Notes under the pieces: model-generated
What the model saw: only the letters and a program-made list of their open reading frames with translations
Database searches by the model: none
Told to the model about the DNA's origin: nothing
Position numbers and translations under genes: made by a program
In this document: positions 22,601 through 36,000 of the stretch, piece by piece
Numbering within the stretch: position 1 is the stretch's first letter
Layout of the letters: each line of letters opens with the position of its first letter
DNA from: Datnioides undecimradiatus
Taxonomy: Eukaryota > Chordata > Actinopteri > Lobotiformes > Datnioididae
Assembly: GCA_008933995.1 (NCBI GenBank)
Contig: WARS01000031.1
Coordinates: 4,999,979-5,063,978, forward strand
Length of the DNA stretch: 64,000 bases
Direction: 5' to 3'

Positions 22601-25600
22601 AAAATACTTGATTGCCTTGAAAGCTTGTTGATATGTGATGATGAAAGAAACATCTGAAAAATAAAAAAAAAGAAAATGTGTTTAGAGTTTATAAATGTGC
22701 CATTAGATAAGGATCCTTTGTATCATACACATCAATAGGTGGACATAATTTCATTTCTCATGACTCAGTAGTCTTCTGAAGTTAAGATCATTGTAAAAGT
22801 CACAAGGTAGAGATGTGTCGTGTTTTGTAGTCATCCAGAATATTCCTGATGGTGTCCTCATCTGTTTAAAATCAGCCATAACCTGTTCTGCACATTTCAC
22901 TCAGTATAGCTTTGCTTGGTCACTTGCCAGGTGTTGCATCAGAAGCAGTGACATTACCACTGTGTTGTGTTTTTTCTATTTCCTCATTTGAAATCATATT
23001 GTGAACATTTAAGAATGAAATCTGCGTAATGCTCTGCCAGCCAACCCATGAAGTAACACAGATAAGAGCCCTAAACAACCATTGGTCTAAACCCACATGT
23101 TTTGCAGCAAGCACATAACTTAAAGCCTGACTGAGCAAGACTGATTTTTAGGTGATCTTGCAAATCCACCTACCAGCAACCTACTATGCCACACTGTCAT
23201 CGTCTTATTCAGAACCATCTCTCTCTGTCTGTTGCTGATCAGAAACACAAATTGTTCCTGTGCTGATTGTAAGGATGCAGGCAGATCCGCTAGCTCTGGC
23301 ATTTTATTTGCATTTACCATACTGTGATTTGCATCCCAATCTCCCTGTTGTGCTAATGGTAGCACTTGTTAGCGCGTGTTCATTTTGCACTACACTAACA
23401 CAAAATAAAATATAATGCTCTCTCTTTTTTTGTTGGAAACTGCAGTAAATATTTTAGTAACTAATTACTGCATATACGTTAAATTTACAATTTCTTATTT
23501 TGTTAAAGAGTGAAATGTAAAGCCTGAACAAGGATACTGGATATAACTTCATATGATAGAAATAGTTAAGGATAATTGGTGATAGATGCATTGTGTGTGT
23601 TGACAAAAACAAATTTAATGATACAAATTACACACACCTCTTTGCCTTCTTCTAAATCTCTTTGATTAATCATTAACACTAACCAAACCTCAGAAAAGAG
23701 ACTCATCAGGCTCAGGTCGAAATATCACCTCCACTGGTATTTACTGCACACTTGTGACTTTGTTTTGTCCGTGGCAAATCAATGTATGAGTGGTTTAACC
23801 TGTTGAAGCTGTAGCACCTGGATCTGATACTGAAAGACGATGTTATTTAATTTTTTTCTCATATTGTTTTAAATGTGGGCTCTGCTGCAATTTGTTCATT
23901 TTGTGCCATACCTACATTAGATCCTCAGCACACAAAGCATTCTGTGAATATCAAAATTTCAGTCTCTTGATAACCTTCATTTTTCTTATAGTTATACTAC
24001 TCTTTTAATTATATTAGTACCTAATTTTGTCTTAGCAGAATAAATATATCGTTTGAACCATAATGTGTCTGTGTCTGACAGCATAGTTTGTACCATAAAG
24101 TGCACTTAAACAGATTTTTAGATCTTCAAAGAAGTTGTCAGCAAACCCATAAAGCTTGTAAAATAATAATACATGCTGTATGGTTCTATTTCCCTCATTC
24201 AGACATGTTCTTTTTGTGGGAAGCTGACCTTTGTCTCCTTGGCCTATTTTAGGTTAGCAAGTCAGTTGTGTTTATGAAATGGAAACAGCTACAAACACAT
24301 GTAAGTTGAAAAGGAGTTCATTTTCTGGATAAATGTGTGAATATCACTTAGAAAAACAGTGTTCATGCTGTTTCGGTTTACGTTCTCTATGTCATTTTTA
24401 GTCAACATAGCACAGTATTTTTAATCTGAGAATAATTGTGTCGGCCATGGGTCTGGCTTGCCAGAGGAAAAGATGCGTTTTTTTTCTGTGTGTGTGTTGT
24501 CTTTTCCTGGTCTGAAGGAGGAGTTCAAGAGGCGATGATGGCTAGTATTTTTGCTTAAAATCATCTTTTGAGGATTTCTCACACTCACCTGTGAAAAGCC
24601 CAAAGCACCTGTGAGATCTAACATCCACCCCTTGTGTTTCTTTCCAGAGCAAGATGATTCTGAAGTAAGACATTAAATATTAAGTGTGGTGAATCTTGGC
24701 TGGCGGGACTCTTTCCATTGGCAGACCAGAAGCTGCAGTTAAGGTGTCAGGAACTCATAACCAGGCTGTACACATCGTGTTAGAAGCTGCCAAGGTATAT
24801 CCTGGCTCAGATGGAGGGAGAAAGTGACCTATTGAACTGTCATTTATTATAATTCTTTATTGGAAAATAAATATTGTCTTATGCCAATTCCCAAGCATGT
24901 GTGTGAGGCACTGTCTGGTTCCCTGGCTATAGGAAGCACTGGCTGTACCGTAAACAGTATTACATCTGTAGAAACCCAAAAAATTATGTTATGGTTAAAA
25001 CTTGTTTAAATAATCAGATGGGTTCTGTTTACAGGAGTCAAATGATTTTTTTCACAGACCACTTACTTTACCACCTAAACCATAACCTGATTAGTACATT
25101 GTGCTGCCTGAAATGATGACTGAAATACCACAAACCAGAACACTGGCTTCATGTAATTCAATATAGCAGCCTTACAATAACCCCCCCCCCCCTCCCTCTT
25201 TGTGAAGCCTATCATATTCAGTTTTTGTTGAGACTGTGCCAGAGAGGTGTTGATTCAACACTTTGGTCTTCTTGAAAGCCCAGTGTTATGGGCATGTATT
25301 GTTTGGATGTTATATATGAAAATGTGCTTTAAATTGAAACTAGACAAACTTAAACCCCTAAACTCTCTTCACTCATCATCCCCTGTTTTCTGGATTCTGT
25401 TTACTACAAATCTAGAAAATGTATATGTTAGTAATGTGAATGCTGCTGTTAATGGCCATCAGTAACTTTCTCATGTATCATCACTACTATGGCGTCATAT
25501 TTCGATGGCACCCTGAAGTGATTACACTGTTAGAAAGTTGTTTGTGACGCATTTCATTGATGGATGGGTCAACAAAACATCAGGCTTTGACACAGGAGAC

Positions 25601-28600
25601 CTCTGTTCGTTGCCCGTTCCCAGTCAACAGTTTTGTTTTCGTGTGTGTGTATTTGAATTCTCTAACCGTGACCACATGTTTATTATTGTAACCATGACAA
25701 CCTAGGTTCCCAAACGTTTAATGGAATAGTCATTTTAACCCAAACCATGTTGTTTCCATCAATCTAACCGTCGTTTTGTTCCTACACATAACTAAACCTC
25801 AACCATAGTGTTTCTACGTCATAAAACAGATTTCTTTTCCAACAAGAGTTTATAAAGCACATGCAAATGACAACAATCTGCTGATATGTGTGTCAGATCA
25901 GAAAACGTCTTTTTTTCTGGACAACCGTCAAATACCTTTAATTAATTATCAACATATTTGATGAATAATTTTCTGCCACCAGCTAATTGATGAACCAAGT
26001 GCCAGTTACAGTTTGAAGGTGCATTTTATCATATTTTAACCACAGCCGTTGACCAGGTCTCATTCTCCCCAGGTCCCTCCGGTCTCAGATTACAGCCTTT
26101 ATTTAATACATTTTCTGCACATTTAATTCGAGAAAGTTTCCTTTTAAAATTTCTAAAATTTTGGAACGGTGAAGATCCCACCCACTAAGAGCAGTTAAAC
26201 ATGGTTTTCCTCCTGCCATGGATGTGACACTGAACAGCTGATCCAGATTTCCAAACAGTGTTGGATGAGACTCTAAGAGTCTTTGTAGACTCTGTACCTG
26301 CTGGTTATACGACCTGTCACATGTGAAGGTCTCCTCATACGGGCTCATACAGAGAGGTATTTCATGACCTTCAGAAATGTTGTAGTTTAAACACTCCATC
26401 CTACAGCCGAACATTTGTGGTATCTCAATATCCTGTGTTTCATTTCTTTTTTCTGAGTCATCTGCTGCTTCCTTGGCGGACTGGCAGGGCTGGAATGAAT
26501 CAAAGCACCGGACTGACCGATTTCCTCCTGCATCCTGTCATTGTTAGTATTCTTTCTCGCTGTCTTTATTGGAGTGACACTAAACGGTTTGGGTATTAAG
26601 AGAGATTCCTGGTAGGGCCAAGGACAGGAGAAAGGTTGATAGATTATTATAGTATAGGTATATATTTAGCTGAAAGCAGAATGTTGTCTCTAAATGAGGG
26701 AATAACTGTGATCTAGTTGGTTTCATATTGTTTAGAAAAAAGAAGGTGGTATTGAACAGGGCACCAACCAACTGTCTGTCTCCACAAACAAAACTTTTAT
26801 CTGGTCAGAGGGTAAGCCAGGGAGAACTATCCTCTTAAAATATGCATCAATCAACACCATTTGCCACATTCATTATTCATGTTGGTATATACATTCCTGA
26901 CTTTGGCACTGTCAGTAGTAATATAATAAAGACTCAGATCCCACAGAGCCCACATCTAACCAGGAATTAAGGAAAATAAATGGCTCAAAGTAACAAATAG
27001 ACTGCACCAGTATTCATTTGGGTTGCTCTGGATTTGTATTAATTCCATAAAAGTGCTAAATGTGTCACAAAGGTTTGACTACCAAGATAGCCATTTGTGC
27101 TCTTGTTGGTTTTAACCTGGCTGACTTCATTGTTGGTGACCAGTTAGAAGGATTCAACCATGAAAGTGAAGGCCGAGACATGCAAAACTTTTCTATACTT
27201 TTTGGACTAGCTGCACAGCTCTCTTTATGTTGTTGTTATGAGTTTTCTCTGTATGTTAGATAAACAAGAATGATAAACAAGAATGTAAACAAGCATAATA
27301 AGATAATCAGGATATAGCTTGGAAATCTTTAAGAAAAATAGACCTATGTACATGTCAGTGGATTCTATATACAGTATGTTGATGGCCATTATTAAGTTGA
27401 TTAAGAGTTGGTTTTCATATTTAACCCAAATTAAACTCTGTCAAAGCAGGTAAATCCCTGCCAGTAAAATAATCGCAAGGCCAATAACTGCATGTGTTTG
27501 TGGAAAGCTTTAAAATGTTCAGGAGTTACTGGAGGCCTCTGACTTCATCATAGTCCTTTTAACCTTGTGAAAAGTTGCCCTCCCAGAATTTAATTTAAAA
27601 GCAAAGGTCATGGTAGCTCCTATCCCCCACACACAGTGGAGTCTCTTGCCTCAGGACAAGTCAAGGCAAGTCAAGGTGAACTGGGTCTCGCCTCAATAGC
27701 TTTACATCCTGCATGTTTATGTACATTTGTGTTGTCCCTTTTTTCCATTTTGGTGAGCAGTGTTACTTTTACTTTCTTTCCCTCAGGAATTAGAATTTGT
27801 TACTTCTTTAGAAAACAGGTATTACTCTTATCAGTTTTAATTGTTAATAAGCTGTCCTCGTCTTAATTATTGTATTAGTATTAATGCTGTTAGGCTGTAA
27901 TACATCAGTACTGTTTTTTTAATGGTCTGTCTCCACATTACCACTCCTAAATGTTGACAAAGAGGAAGTTTTTTTTCATGAGTTAAATAAGACGTCATCA
28001 GCTGAAATTACAATGTTCATCTTTCACCATCTCAGCAAGCCACAACCTGCTTGAGAAAATAGAAATCTGCCTTTTTTTCCTCTTCATTGGACTTGATTTC
28101 ATTTACTCCATGTGTACTGTGACATAAATCCTGTTTTAGCATGGTACACAGTTGTGGGTATGCTATTTATGAAAGCTCTCACAATGACTTATTGCAGTGT
28201 TCTTGTTTTGAACGATAAAAAAAATCCTTGTAATGGCTGCATGATATACACTTTTACTCTAGACAGTAGCGGAAGTCTGATGCAAACCTACTAATACTAA
28301 AACCGACTAATCAGTAGACTTTCTAAATCCTAAATTAGACTTAGCACCAAATCTTCTTAAGTAATTATTATATGGAGGCGTTTACCCAGTCTAGCTATTG
28401 GAATCCGAGTATGTTAAACTGGAGAGACACATTAGACCCTTTCAGACCAAACCGTTATGAGCACTCATTGAAGGAGCCTGCCCACACTCAAACTCTCCTG
28501 AGAAATGCAATGTCACTTCAGTGTCAGTTTCACTTTATATGGCTGCTATTATAAGCTGTTGTTAAGATGCTTCTGTCTGATTGCTAAAAATGGCAGTTGC

Positions 28601-30003
28601 CCATGCTACAATGGCTTGTGTTTGTTTCTATTACAGTACACTTAATTTGTAAAGATTCCCAAAGATTCCTTTAACCACGTCTGAAGAAGAAGTTGAAATG
28701 CCCCTTCATGTCATAAATCTGGAAAATTGGCATGTCTTTTAAAGAAATTGGAAATAAAACTGAAGAAAGATAAAACTGTCCAGTATCCATAAGCCTTAAA
28801 AGGAACAGGTTGGTATTTTGCCAGTGTTGTAGATCCTGCAGCATCTTTAAGGTTGTGATTGTTTTGAAATGGCTTCTCAGTTTACCAAATGTTTGATGTT
28901 GGGTTTCTAGTCTTACACTGTTACTGTTCTATTGTGAATTTCTGAGTGCCTCGAGACTCAAACTGACCTTTCAACTGTACACTAAATGTTGACTTAATGC
29001 CAGCAATTTTATCTGTTTGTTCTCATTTTCTTATCAATAGAGTCAACAGCTTCCATCAGAAAACAGTCCGCAAGCCTTCCAAAAGTGGACCCCCGTGCCA
29101 CAAGCTATTTTTAATTCATGTTCACTGTGATTGTAGCTGGACTTAACGCTGTGTTTAAATACAATGTGCAAACAAAGATGGATTGGAGTCTATGAATCAT
29201 TATTTCAATCATCTGCCTCAAACTTGTCCTTGTTGTATGAGTTGTTGCGTTTACAGTCAGTGCAATAGCCCAGTTCCTTATTTATGCATGAAGGACACTA
29301 ACCAGCCTTCAACTGTTTTTCCTTGAGTAATCATTAGCATTTTTCACTTTATCATGCTCCATGTTCCCTGGCTATGTTTTAATGGAATAGTTTGACATTT
29401 TCTCGTGAATTCTGGCAGAGAGTCACATGAGATAAGTTATTTCACTATAATGTTTGTAGAGTAATACAAACCATGCCTACCATCCAGCTTAGCACAAAGA
29501 TTGGAAACAGCTAGCCAGGTATCTGTCCAAGGCTAACCAAATATACCTACCAGCACTTCTAAAGCTTAACACATATTGATATATATCTGTACAAAAACTA
29601 AAGTGTAAAAGCAACAATTTGCCATTTTACAGGGCGTCATTGCCAGACAGTTGCCTGGCAACTGCTCAAAGCCAAGAAATAGGTCTTACACTTTGGTTAG
29701 TACCGACGAAACAAACAAGTCACAACACATTAATCACTGTGTTTTAGAGATGCTTGTTAGTGGAATTTTCTTAAGTTGCACACAGCCACGCTAGCTGTTT
29801 ACCCTTGTTTCTAGTCTTTGTGCTAAGCTAAACTAACCAACTACAGGCTGCAGCTTAATGTTCAATTTAAACACTTAAAAAACTGCACAGCTCTGCCATG
29901 ATTCCTGTCCAGGTTGAGATTAAATGTGATTAGCATCGTCGCTTAGTGATGTCACACTGTACAAAAATGCCGGTGGCCTTTTTTGACGAGTGCGTGTGTG
30001 AGC

Positions 30004-30052
<49 letters not shown>

Positions 30053-33000
30053 ATCCTCTGTAAATAGTTTGAATTCCATTGCTTTCCAAAACCACGCTTT
30101 CATGTTAAGCTCTGCGTCTGTTTCATCTTTTTGGCTGCAACACAACACTGCAGGTAGATGTGTTGTAGAGCATTATTTGACCCAGAATTTGAGTTAGTTG
30201 TAATCATTCCCCAACAACACTGACTGCATTGGACTGCTGTGGCTATGAGCTGTAGGTTTGCCCCTCACAGGAGCATCAAGGGGCTGTTTTTTAAAGCCAG
30301 GATAGGGTTGATTGTTTGTTGAGAGCAAGTCATGTAAACTGATGCCTGGAGGTCGTTCCTGATCACTTCAGGATTAGAGCTACATGCCACAAACTCTGAG
30401 CCTGGTGTGACACAAATGACTTGAGCGTGATCTGAAGCCTGGCTGACCTTCACTTTGTCAAATGACTGTGTGGAAAGAATAATACCTGAGACCTTTTTAG
30501 AAAGCTGCCAATGTTCAAAGATTATTAGAATTGCCTGAGGTAACACCCAAAATAGAAAATGTTTACATTTCTGGCAAATGTAAAAAGACTATGTTGTTGC
30601 TACTAGTCTTTCTATTTGAAATTCAACCAATAATTAAAACCTTCAGCTTTACTCTCTGAACCATGGCTGCATGATTTTTTTATGCAGAAAACATTTCGGG
30701 TTTCCACCAACATTAAACTCCTTGTTTGCTTTTGATCTTCTCATGTAAGCGTATTCAAGTTTGGAGACTAAATAGAAAAAGTAAAGATGTTTTTTTTTTA
30801 AAGACAGTAATCAATCTCAAGTCGAGCCTCCAATCTGTTTCAAGGTGTTGCTCGCTGTTGCTCTCAAATGATCAATAATGTTGGGTTGTGGCATGCAGCT
30901 GTGGCTACAACTTATATTCACTGGGTACAGGGGCATTACATGGCCTAGTGCCTGTGATTTCACACATCCTGTGTGGTAATTCTGGCCCTGTTTCTTCATT
31001 GGAACATTGAACATTTGATCAAAAACAATGATGGTGTCATGATCTTTCCTGCAGTAAGTGTTTAAATGCAATGATAATACCTTCAGTTACAATGGCTGCT
31101 ATTGTGCAGCAGTCGAGTAACCACAGTAAGACTTTCTTTCAACACACTTGAGTCATCATGTCTGGTGTAATCACTGGTTGTACTATAAGTGACACACTCT
31201 GCAGTCAAAATGAAATTTGTGTGACCTATATTTTACCAATAACAGATGTTATGTTAAAGGATATTTGTGCATTTGTTAATGCAGTGTAAAAAGTGTAGAG
31301 CATACAATTAAGTTATAAAAACATCTGTGCTATTTTATCATGTGTAACTATTTATTAGTATTTATAACTTAAATTATGACTTTCATGCCAGCAGCCTTCG
31401 TTATCTGTATTGACCTACAGTAAAGAAATATAAATCCTCTATGCTCGCTTCAGATAATCTGATTTGAATATAACTCATAACTTGTGACTTTGATGACTGA
31501 GGGTGACGAAATTTACGACAAATGTTGACTACGTTGACTGTTGACACTGTTTGATAAACGCTCACAGCTCAAAATAAAAATAACAGATATGAATAATTCA
31601 TGAATTCATATATGAAAAATGTGTTGCTTGATGTTAAATGATCTACGTATGTTTACATTTATATATTGTTCATTTTCCAACTTTAAAGATAACAGCAGAT
31701 TTTTAAAGCATCCAGTAGTGCCCCAATTCCCAAATAAAAAGCCTGGCATTGGCAGCATTATGTATTAACATGACATCACAATACTTGTGATTGGACCATA
31801 TCAATAGACAAAAGCTTCTCTGTTTATCATTGACACACAAGTTGTTGAGTTTGGGGTTTACGTGCTCATCTGCAGCCACTGAACAAGAAGTTTGTGACTC
31901 AAAGAGTAACACCAACATCATATTGTCACACTGTTTTACAGTAAGCTTGCTTCTTTGACAAGTCAGTCAAGCTTCTGAATGTCAGTTGGCAGTTTACCCG
32001 GTACACTGAGCTAAAACTAATCCGTCTAACACAGCAGTCTGGCAATAAAGTCTCAGTTTGGTACTTTTAGTTTATGTTGCTGTTGATTTATATTATGCCA
32101 CAATGAGAGTTGTATCTAATATTGGCTCTTAAACGTAACCCAATTAGTCTTACTGTTAAAAATGTTGATCTAATGAGCATTTTAGAGATGACTGTTGGTA
32201 TTTTCAGACAAGAACATTAGAGAAAGAGAGTCAGTAATAATGTACATATGCTATAACATGCTAAAAAGCACAGGTGTGAAAGGTGTGATGTTACAGCACA
32301 TTAGTGAAGCAGAGTCACGCATCAGCTATGCATTAGTTAAACTTGAATGGTATATCACTATAAAGGGTATTATTTGGGATGTTAGTGTTATCTTGTAGCA
32401 GTGGTTGGTGATATAAGATTATATGTGATGACATTTTACAGAAATGATTCAGATTTTTCCCATAATGCTGTTACTGTATGCCCCACACTGTTAATGCCCA
32501 TTTTCTGATTTTCTCCATGTTATCACACGAGAGATGCAAAAGCTCAAAAGGCTTGTCCTCTGATCTGTGTTGCTATGGAGTCCCTGGCAGCCTTCATGTA
32601 GGCTTGGCTGTAAACATTTCAGGGTTGTTGTACATGGTTTGCTGCAGGTGCCAGCCCTGTCACTGTTCTTCTTTCTTCTTCTTCTTCTTCCTCTTTTTTA
32701 CTTGGGACTAATGTCCAAGTGTACTAACAAGGTGAGCTAAATCTTATCTTCCCCATCACTTGATGTTCAGTGGATTTCTACCATAGTTCAATAACATTCA
32801 ATAACATTTTGTCTCTCTTTAGCATGGCTTTTTTCTTTAACATAAGTAGGTTATTCTGTTTCTTCATTTCTGCTTGACAGGATTCCACATGACAATACCA
32901 CTAACCTGTTGAGAAAGTTGAAGTATAGGAAAGGGTCTGGGAGCACAGTAAACAAGACAGAGAGAGGGAGAGAGGTAGGTGGAGTGGAGGAGGGGGACAG

Positions 33001-36000
33001 AAGGGGAGTTAAATCAGTCACTCAGCCAAAAACCAGTGCCACGCCCCAGGTGCCAGGGCTAGTAAGAGCAAGCAGCAGGAATGTGAGGGAAATGAATGGG
33101 AGTGTAAGTCCTGCCATTCACATGGTGAGTGCTTTCTTTTTTCACCTTTAGGCTGCACTACTTACCATATAAACATGTCACAAGTTATATGAGTGTATAA
33201 AAGGCAAAAATATTTGACTGTTGGCTCCAAAAGTATCTTACTATATGCAGGAGGTGTGACATAAAGCTTTACAGTGTATGTTGCTTGTTAGTGATCCTCC
33301 TGTTTACATTGAACATGAGTAGAACCTAAATTTGTGCACCAGTTAATGACCGCTGCCACATTTCAGTTCATTGGATATTCATCAAAATGTATTAATAGCA
33401 TGAGCATGAGCCTGATCAAACCTAACCACATGAGCGTGGCGTCTTTCAGTGTGAACATTTTTGGTCTGGCTTTTAATCTGTTATTATGATGATCACAGGC
33501 GGACAGAAAATGAAAGGTTCTCCTCAGTGGTCTGCACAACACGACTGCAGCAGTCTTAAGTTAAAATCAAAACATCACGTGGAGTGTGAGTCAGTCTATT
33601 TCCCAGCTAACGAGGCTGACCTTTTTTAATTTTTTTTTTTGATCTTCTCCTGTGTAAAAGGCACAGTGTTTTTGTCACATGTAAATAAAGAATAACACTC
33701 TGTCTGCTGATGAGAAAACAAATATGCAGCAGAATAAGAACTTTTTTCAGCCTTTAAAAATGTCAAGGGAGTGTGGAAACACTTTGAACAGGCCAGCCAG
33801 TGATTCGAGACCGCTGCTCTGAGAGAAGAGTACATATTTTCTGTCTGTGCGGTTGGCAATCTGTTTACTGGAAGGGTTACTCACTCAGAGCACATGTTGC
33901 TGCATGTGCAGTCACTCAGTGAGCCCCAAGAAGACGGTAGAGTTATAGTGCAAACGCAGGGGCAGAGAAAGTGTTTTTGTGGAGGTGGTGTTGGGGGGGG
34001 GGGGGTGTTTGTGTGCATGTGCATGCATGTGTGTCTGTGATTTTGTTTGGAGAACTTAGCAAATAACCAGTAAAACCACACTAGAATCCTGTGTGTATGT
34101 GTGGTTCAGTGTGAGTTATATGAGTTTGCCGAGTCCGGATTTAAGCTCCCTTTCTGGGAACCAGCATTCCCTGCTCTTCTAAAGCGAGCTGTAAGAGACT
34201 GGAGGGCTTTGGGAATGAAGAGGCATGGGCTGGTTTCAGTATGTCCCAGGTTTGTCTATTGTACACAGCGAGTGGTAACAATGGGAGGGTTAAGTATCTG
34301 ATATACACACCGAACCCTGGGACTCAGCTGCAAGTAATTAAAGCTGGCAGTTGGCAGAGAAGAGAGTCAGGCGACTGTAATGGCCGCTCTAAGTTCATAC
34401 CATAATATTTGGATGATGAATCAGGCTGCTAGTAAAAGTGTTGTCATGCTGTTGACCCAAGGCTTTCTCCCCTCCCAGTGTCCTGTCGGCCCCGAGGGAA
34501 TCACAGAGAGGAGAGAGAAAGGCTTTGTACAACTCTGCAGCATGTTTGTAATGAGATCTGCTGTTTATTTGCTGTGCTGCAGATTTTGCTTTTACCTCAA
34601 TAGTCTCGTCATTTTGTGCTTTTTCTCCAATTTGATTTTGGCCTCCTCAAAATATGAGTCAGCACCTTGGCTTTAATGAAATGGACAGTCATGGTTGGGG
34701 GGGGGGTGATAATCCATCTGCTACCCACTGATTTAAGAATTATTTGCTAAGACAAACAAAATTATTTACTTATTGGTTAATATCTTGTTTTTTAGAAGAT
34801 GAGAGATATTGAAAAATGGTCATCATGTTTTCACCTAGTCCTGAAAAATTATTTGTTTTTTCCAGTCGAATGGCCAAAACCCAAATATACAAAATTTTCA
34901 GTGATATAAAACAAAGACAAAGAAAAAGAAAACCCAACAAGGGGGAACCAAAGATAAAGCAAGCTAACTCCACCAACAACACATCACAGTCCATCTGAGA
35001 GCACCAATGCCAGTGCATATATCAAAAAGGCTTTGTGATGAGTTTTGCGGCTCCTGAAAGGAGCTGTGTTGTATGATGATCAACATCAGTGGAGGACTTT
35101 TAAGTGTGGCACAACACACCTGAATTTCTCGCTGAAGTTTTGGCAGTCATATTGCATTGTGGGTAGGGGCCAGGTTTTGATAAGGAAGAAGGATGTGGGG
35201 AATAAAAAAGATGATATATCTGGTTTTGCTGCACTGAGGTGTTGCAGCTGAAGGTTATAATTGTTTTAAGTTTTAAGTTTTAAAGATGGATCTTTGGATC
35301 AAAATAAGCAAAATTATAGTCACTTCACACTTATTCCCACATGGATGTCAGTTTTTTAAGATTCTCTTGGCTTTCAGACTTTATCAGACTTCTTATCAGT
35401 TTTCTCCAGAGGAGGACAGGCAATAGTGTGGTGTGACTGATGAGACTGCATTACATATCATTCTCATCGGTATGCAGCTTTGTATCGTGAGTATTTTCTT
35501 GTCCTTCATTGGATTTGTTGCCAACCAGGTGACAAGCACATTCTCACGATTGCGCAAGACTTGTGGTGGGAATGTGTAACACTGTGATTACAACATCAAC
35601 CTCAAATTACATTGATCAGAGAAATGGTATTTCTGAGGCAGGCATGACTTACAGCAACAATAAATTGTGTCATTTTTTTGGTTCATGTCTACAACAAGGT
35701 GGTCATTAATCACGCGCATGATTCTCATTTTACCAGCAAAACCTGAGTTATTAACCTGCTGTTAATGTGTCATTTTATCGTCTCCTTTATGTGTTCTCTC
35801 TACCTTTCTTGACAGAATCAGCGTATGACCTTCTCCCCAGAGAGCTACAGTTGCCTTCCTACGCTCAGCAGAACCCAAAAGTCATGAGTCAAAAGAGCGG
35901 CGGAGAGGCGGGGCCTCCTCCTTCAGCTGCTCTAGCACCAGGTAGGAGTCTGCTCCTCTTATCTTTATTTCTCCTCTGCGCGCAGGACTGATCATGCCCC

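Larger units (their letters stand above)
19559..35815 (+). other. nfat5: nfat5 intron 1 (16.3 kb)
   Basis: A long first intron with no further coding exon I can support. It holds (GT)n arrays at 19627-19669 and 30007-30050, C and G homopolymers near 25182 and 33990, a hAT-like MITE (20292-20617), a dispersed repeat (about 25500-25870), an unexplained minus-strand open frame (26098-26537) and a fold-back element (about 29383-29870). The rest (20.7-25.4 kb, 26.6-29.3 kb, 30.1-35.8 kb) is AT-rich unique-looking sequence. Enhancers are likely but cannot be seen from sequence alone. Confidence 0.8.

Noticed and set aside
22920..23365. Two minus-strand frames of 72 and 81 codons in nfat5 intron 1
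   Set aside because: Short, with no recognisable domain, no shared splice signals and no poly(A) signal at a useful place.
32881..33124. Exon-like segment in nfat5 intron 1 (TTGACAG acceptor, ATG|GTGAGT donor, open frame)
   Set aside because: Joined to exon 1 in phase 1 it meets a stop after about ten codons, its frame has no ATG start, and the coding is GA-rich low complexity. No NFAT5 homologue segment matches.
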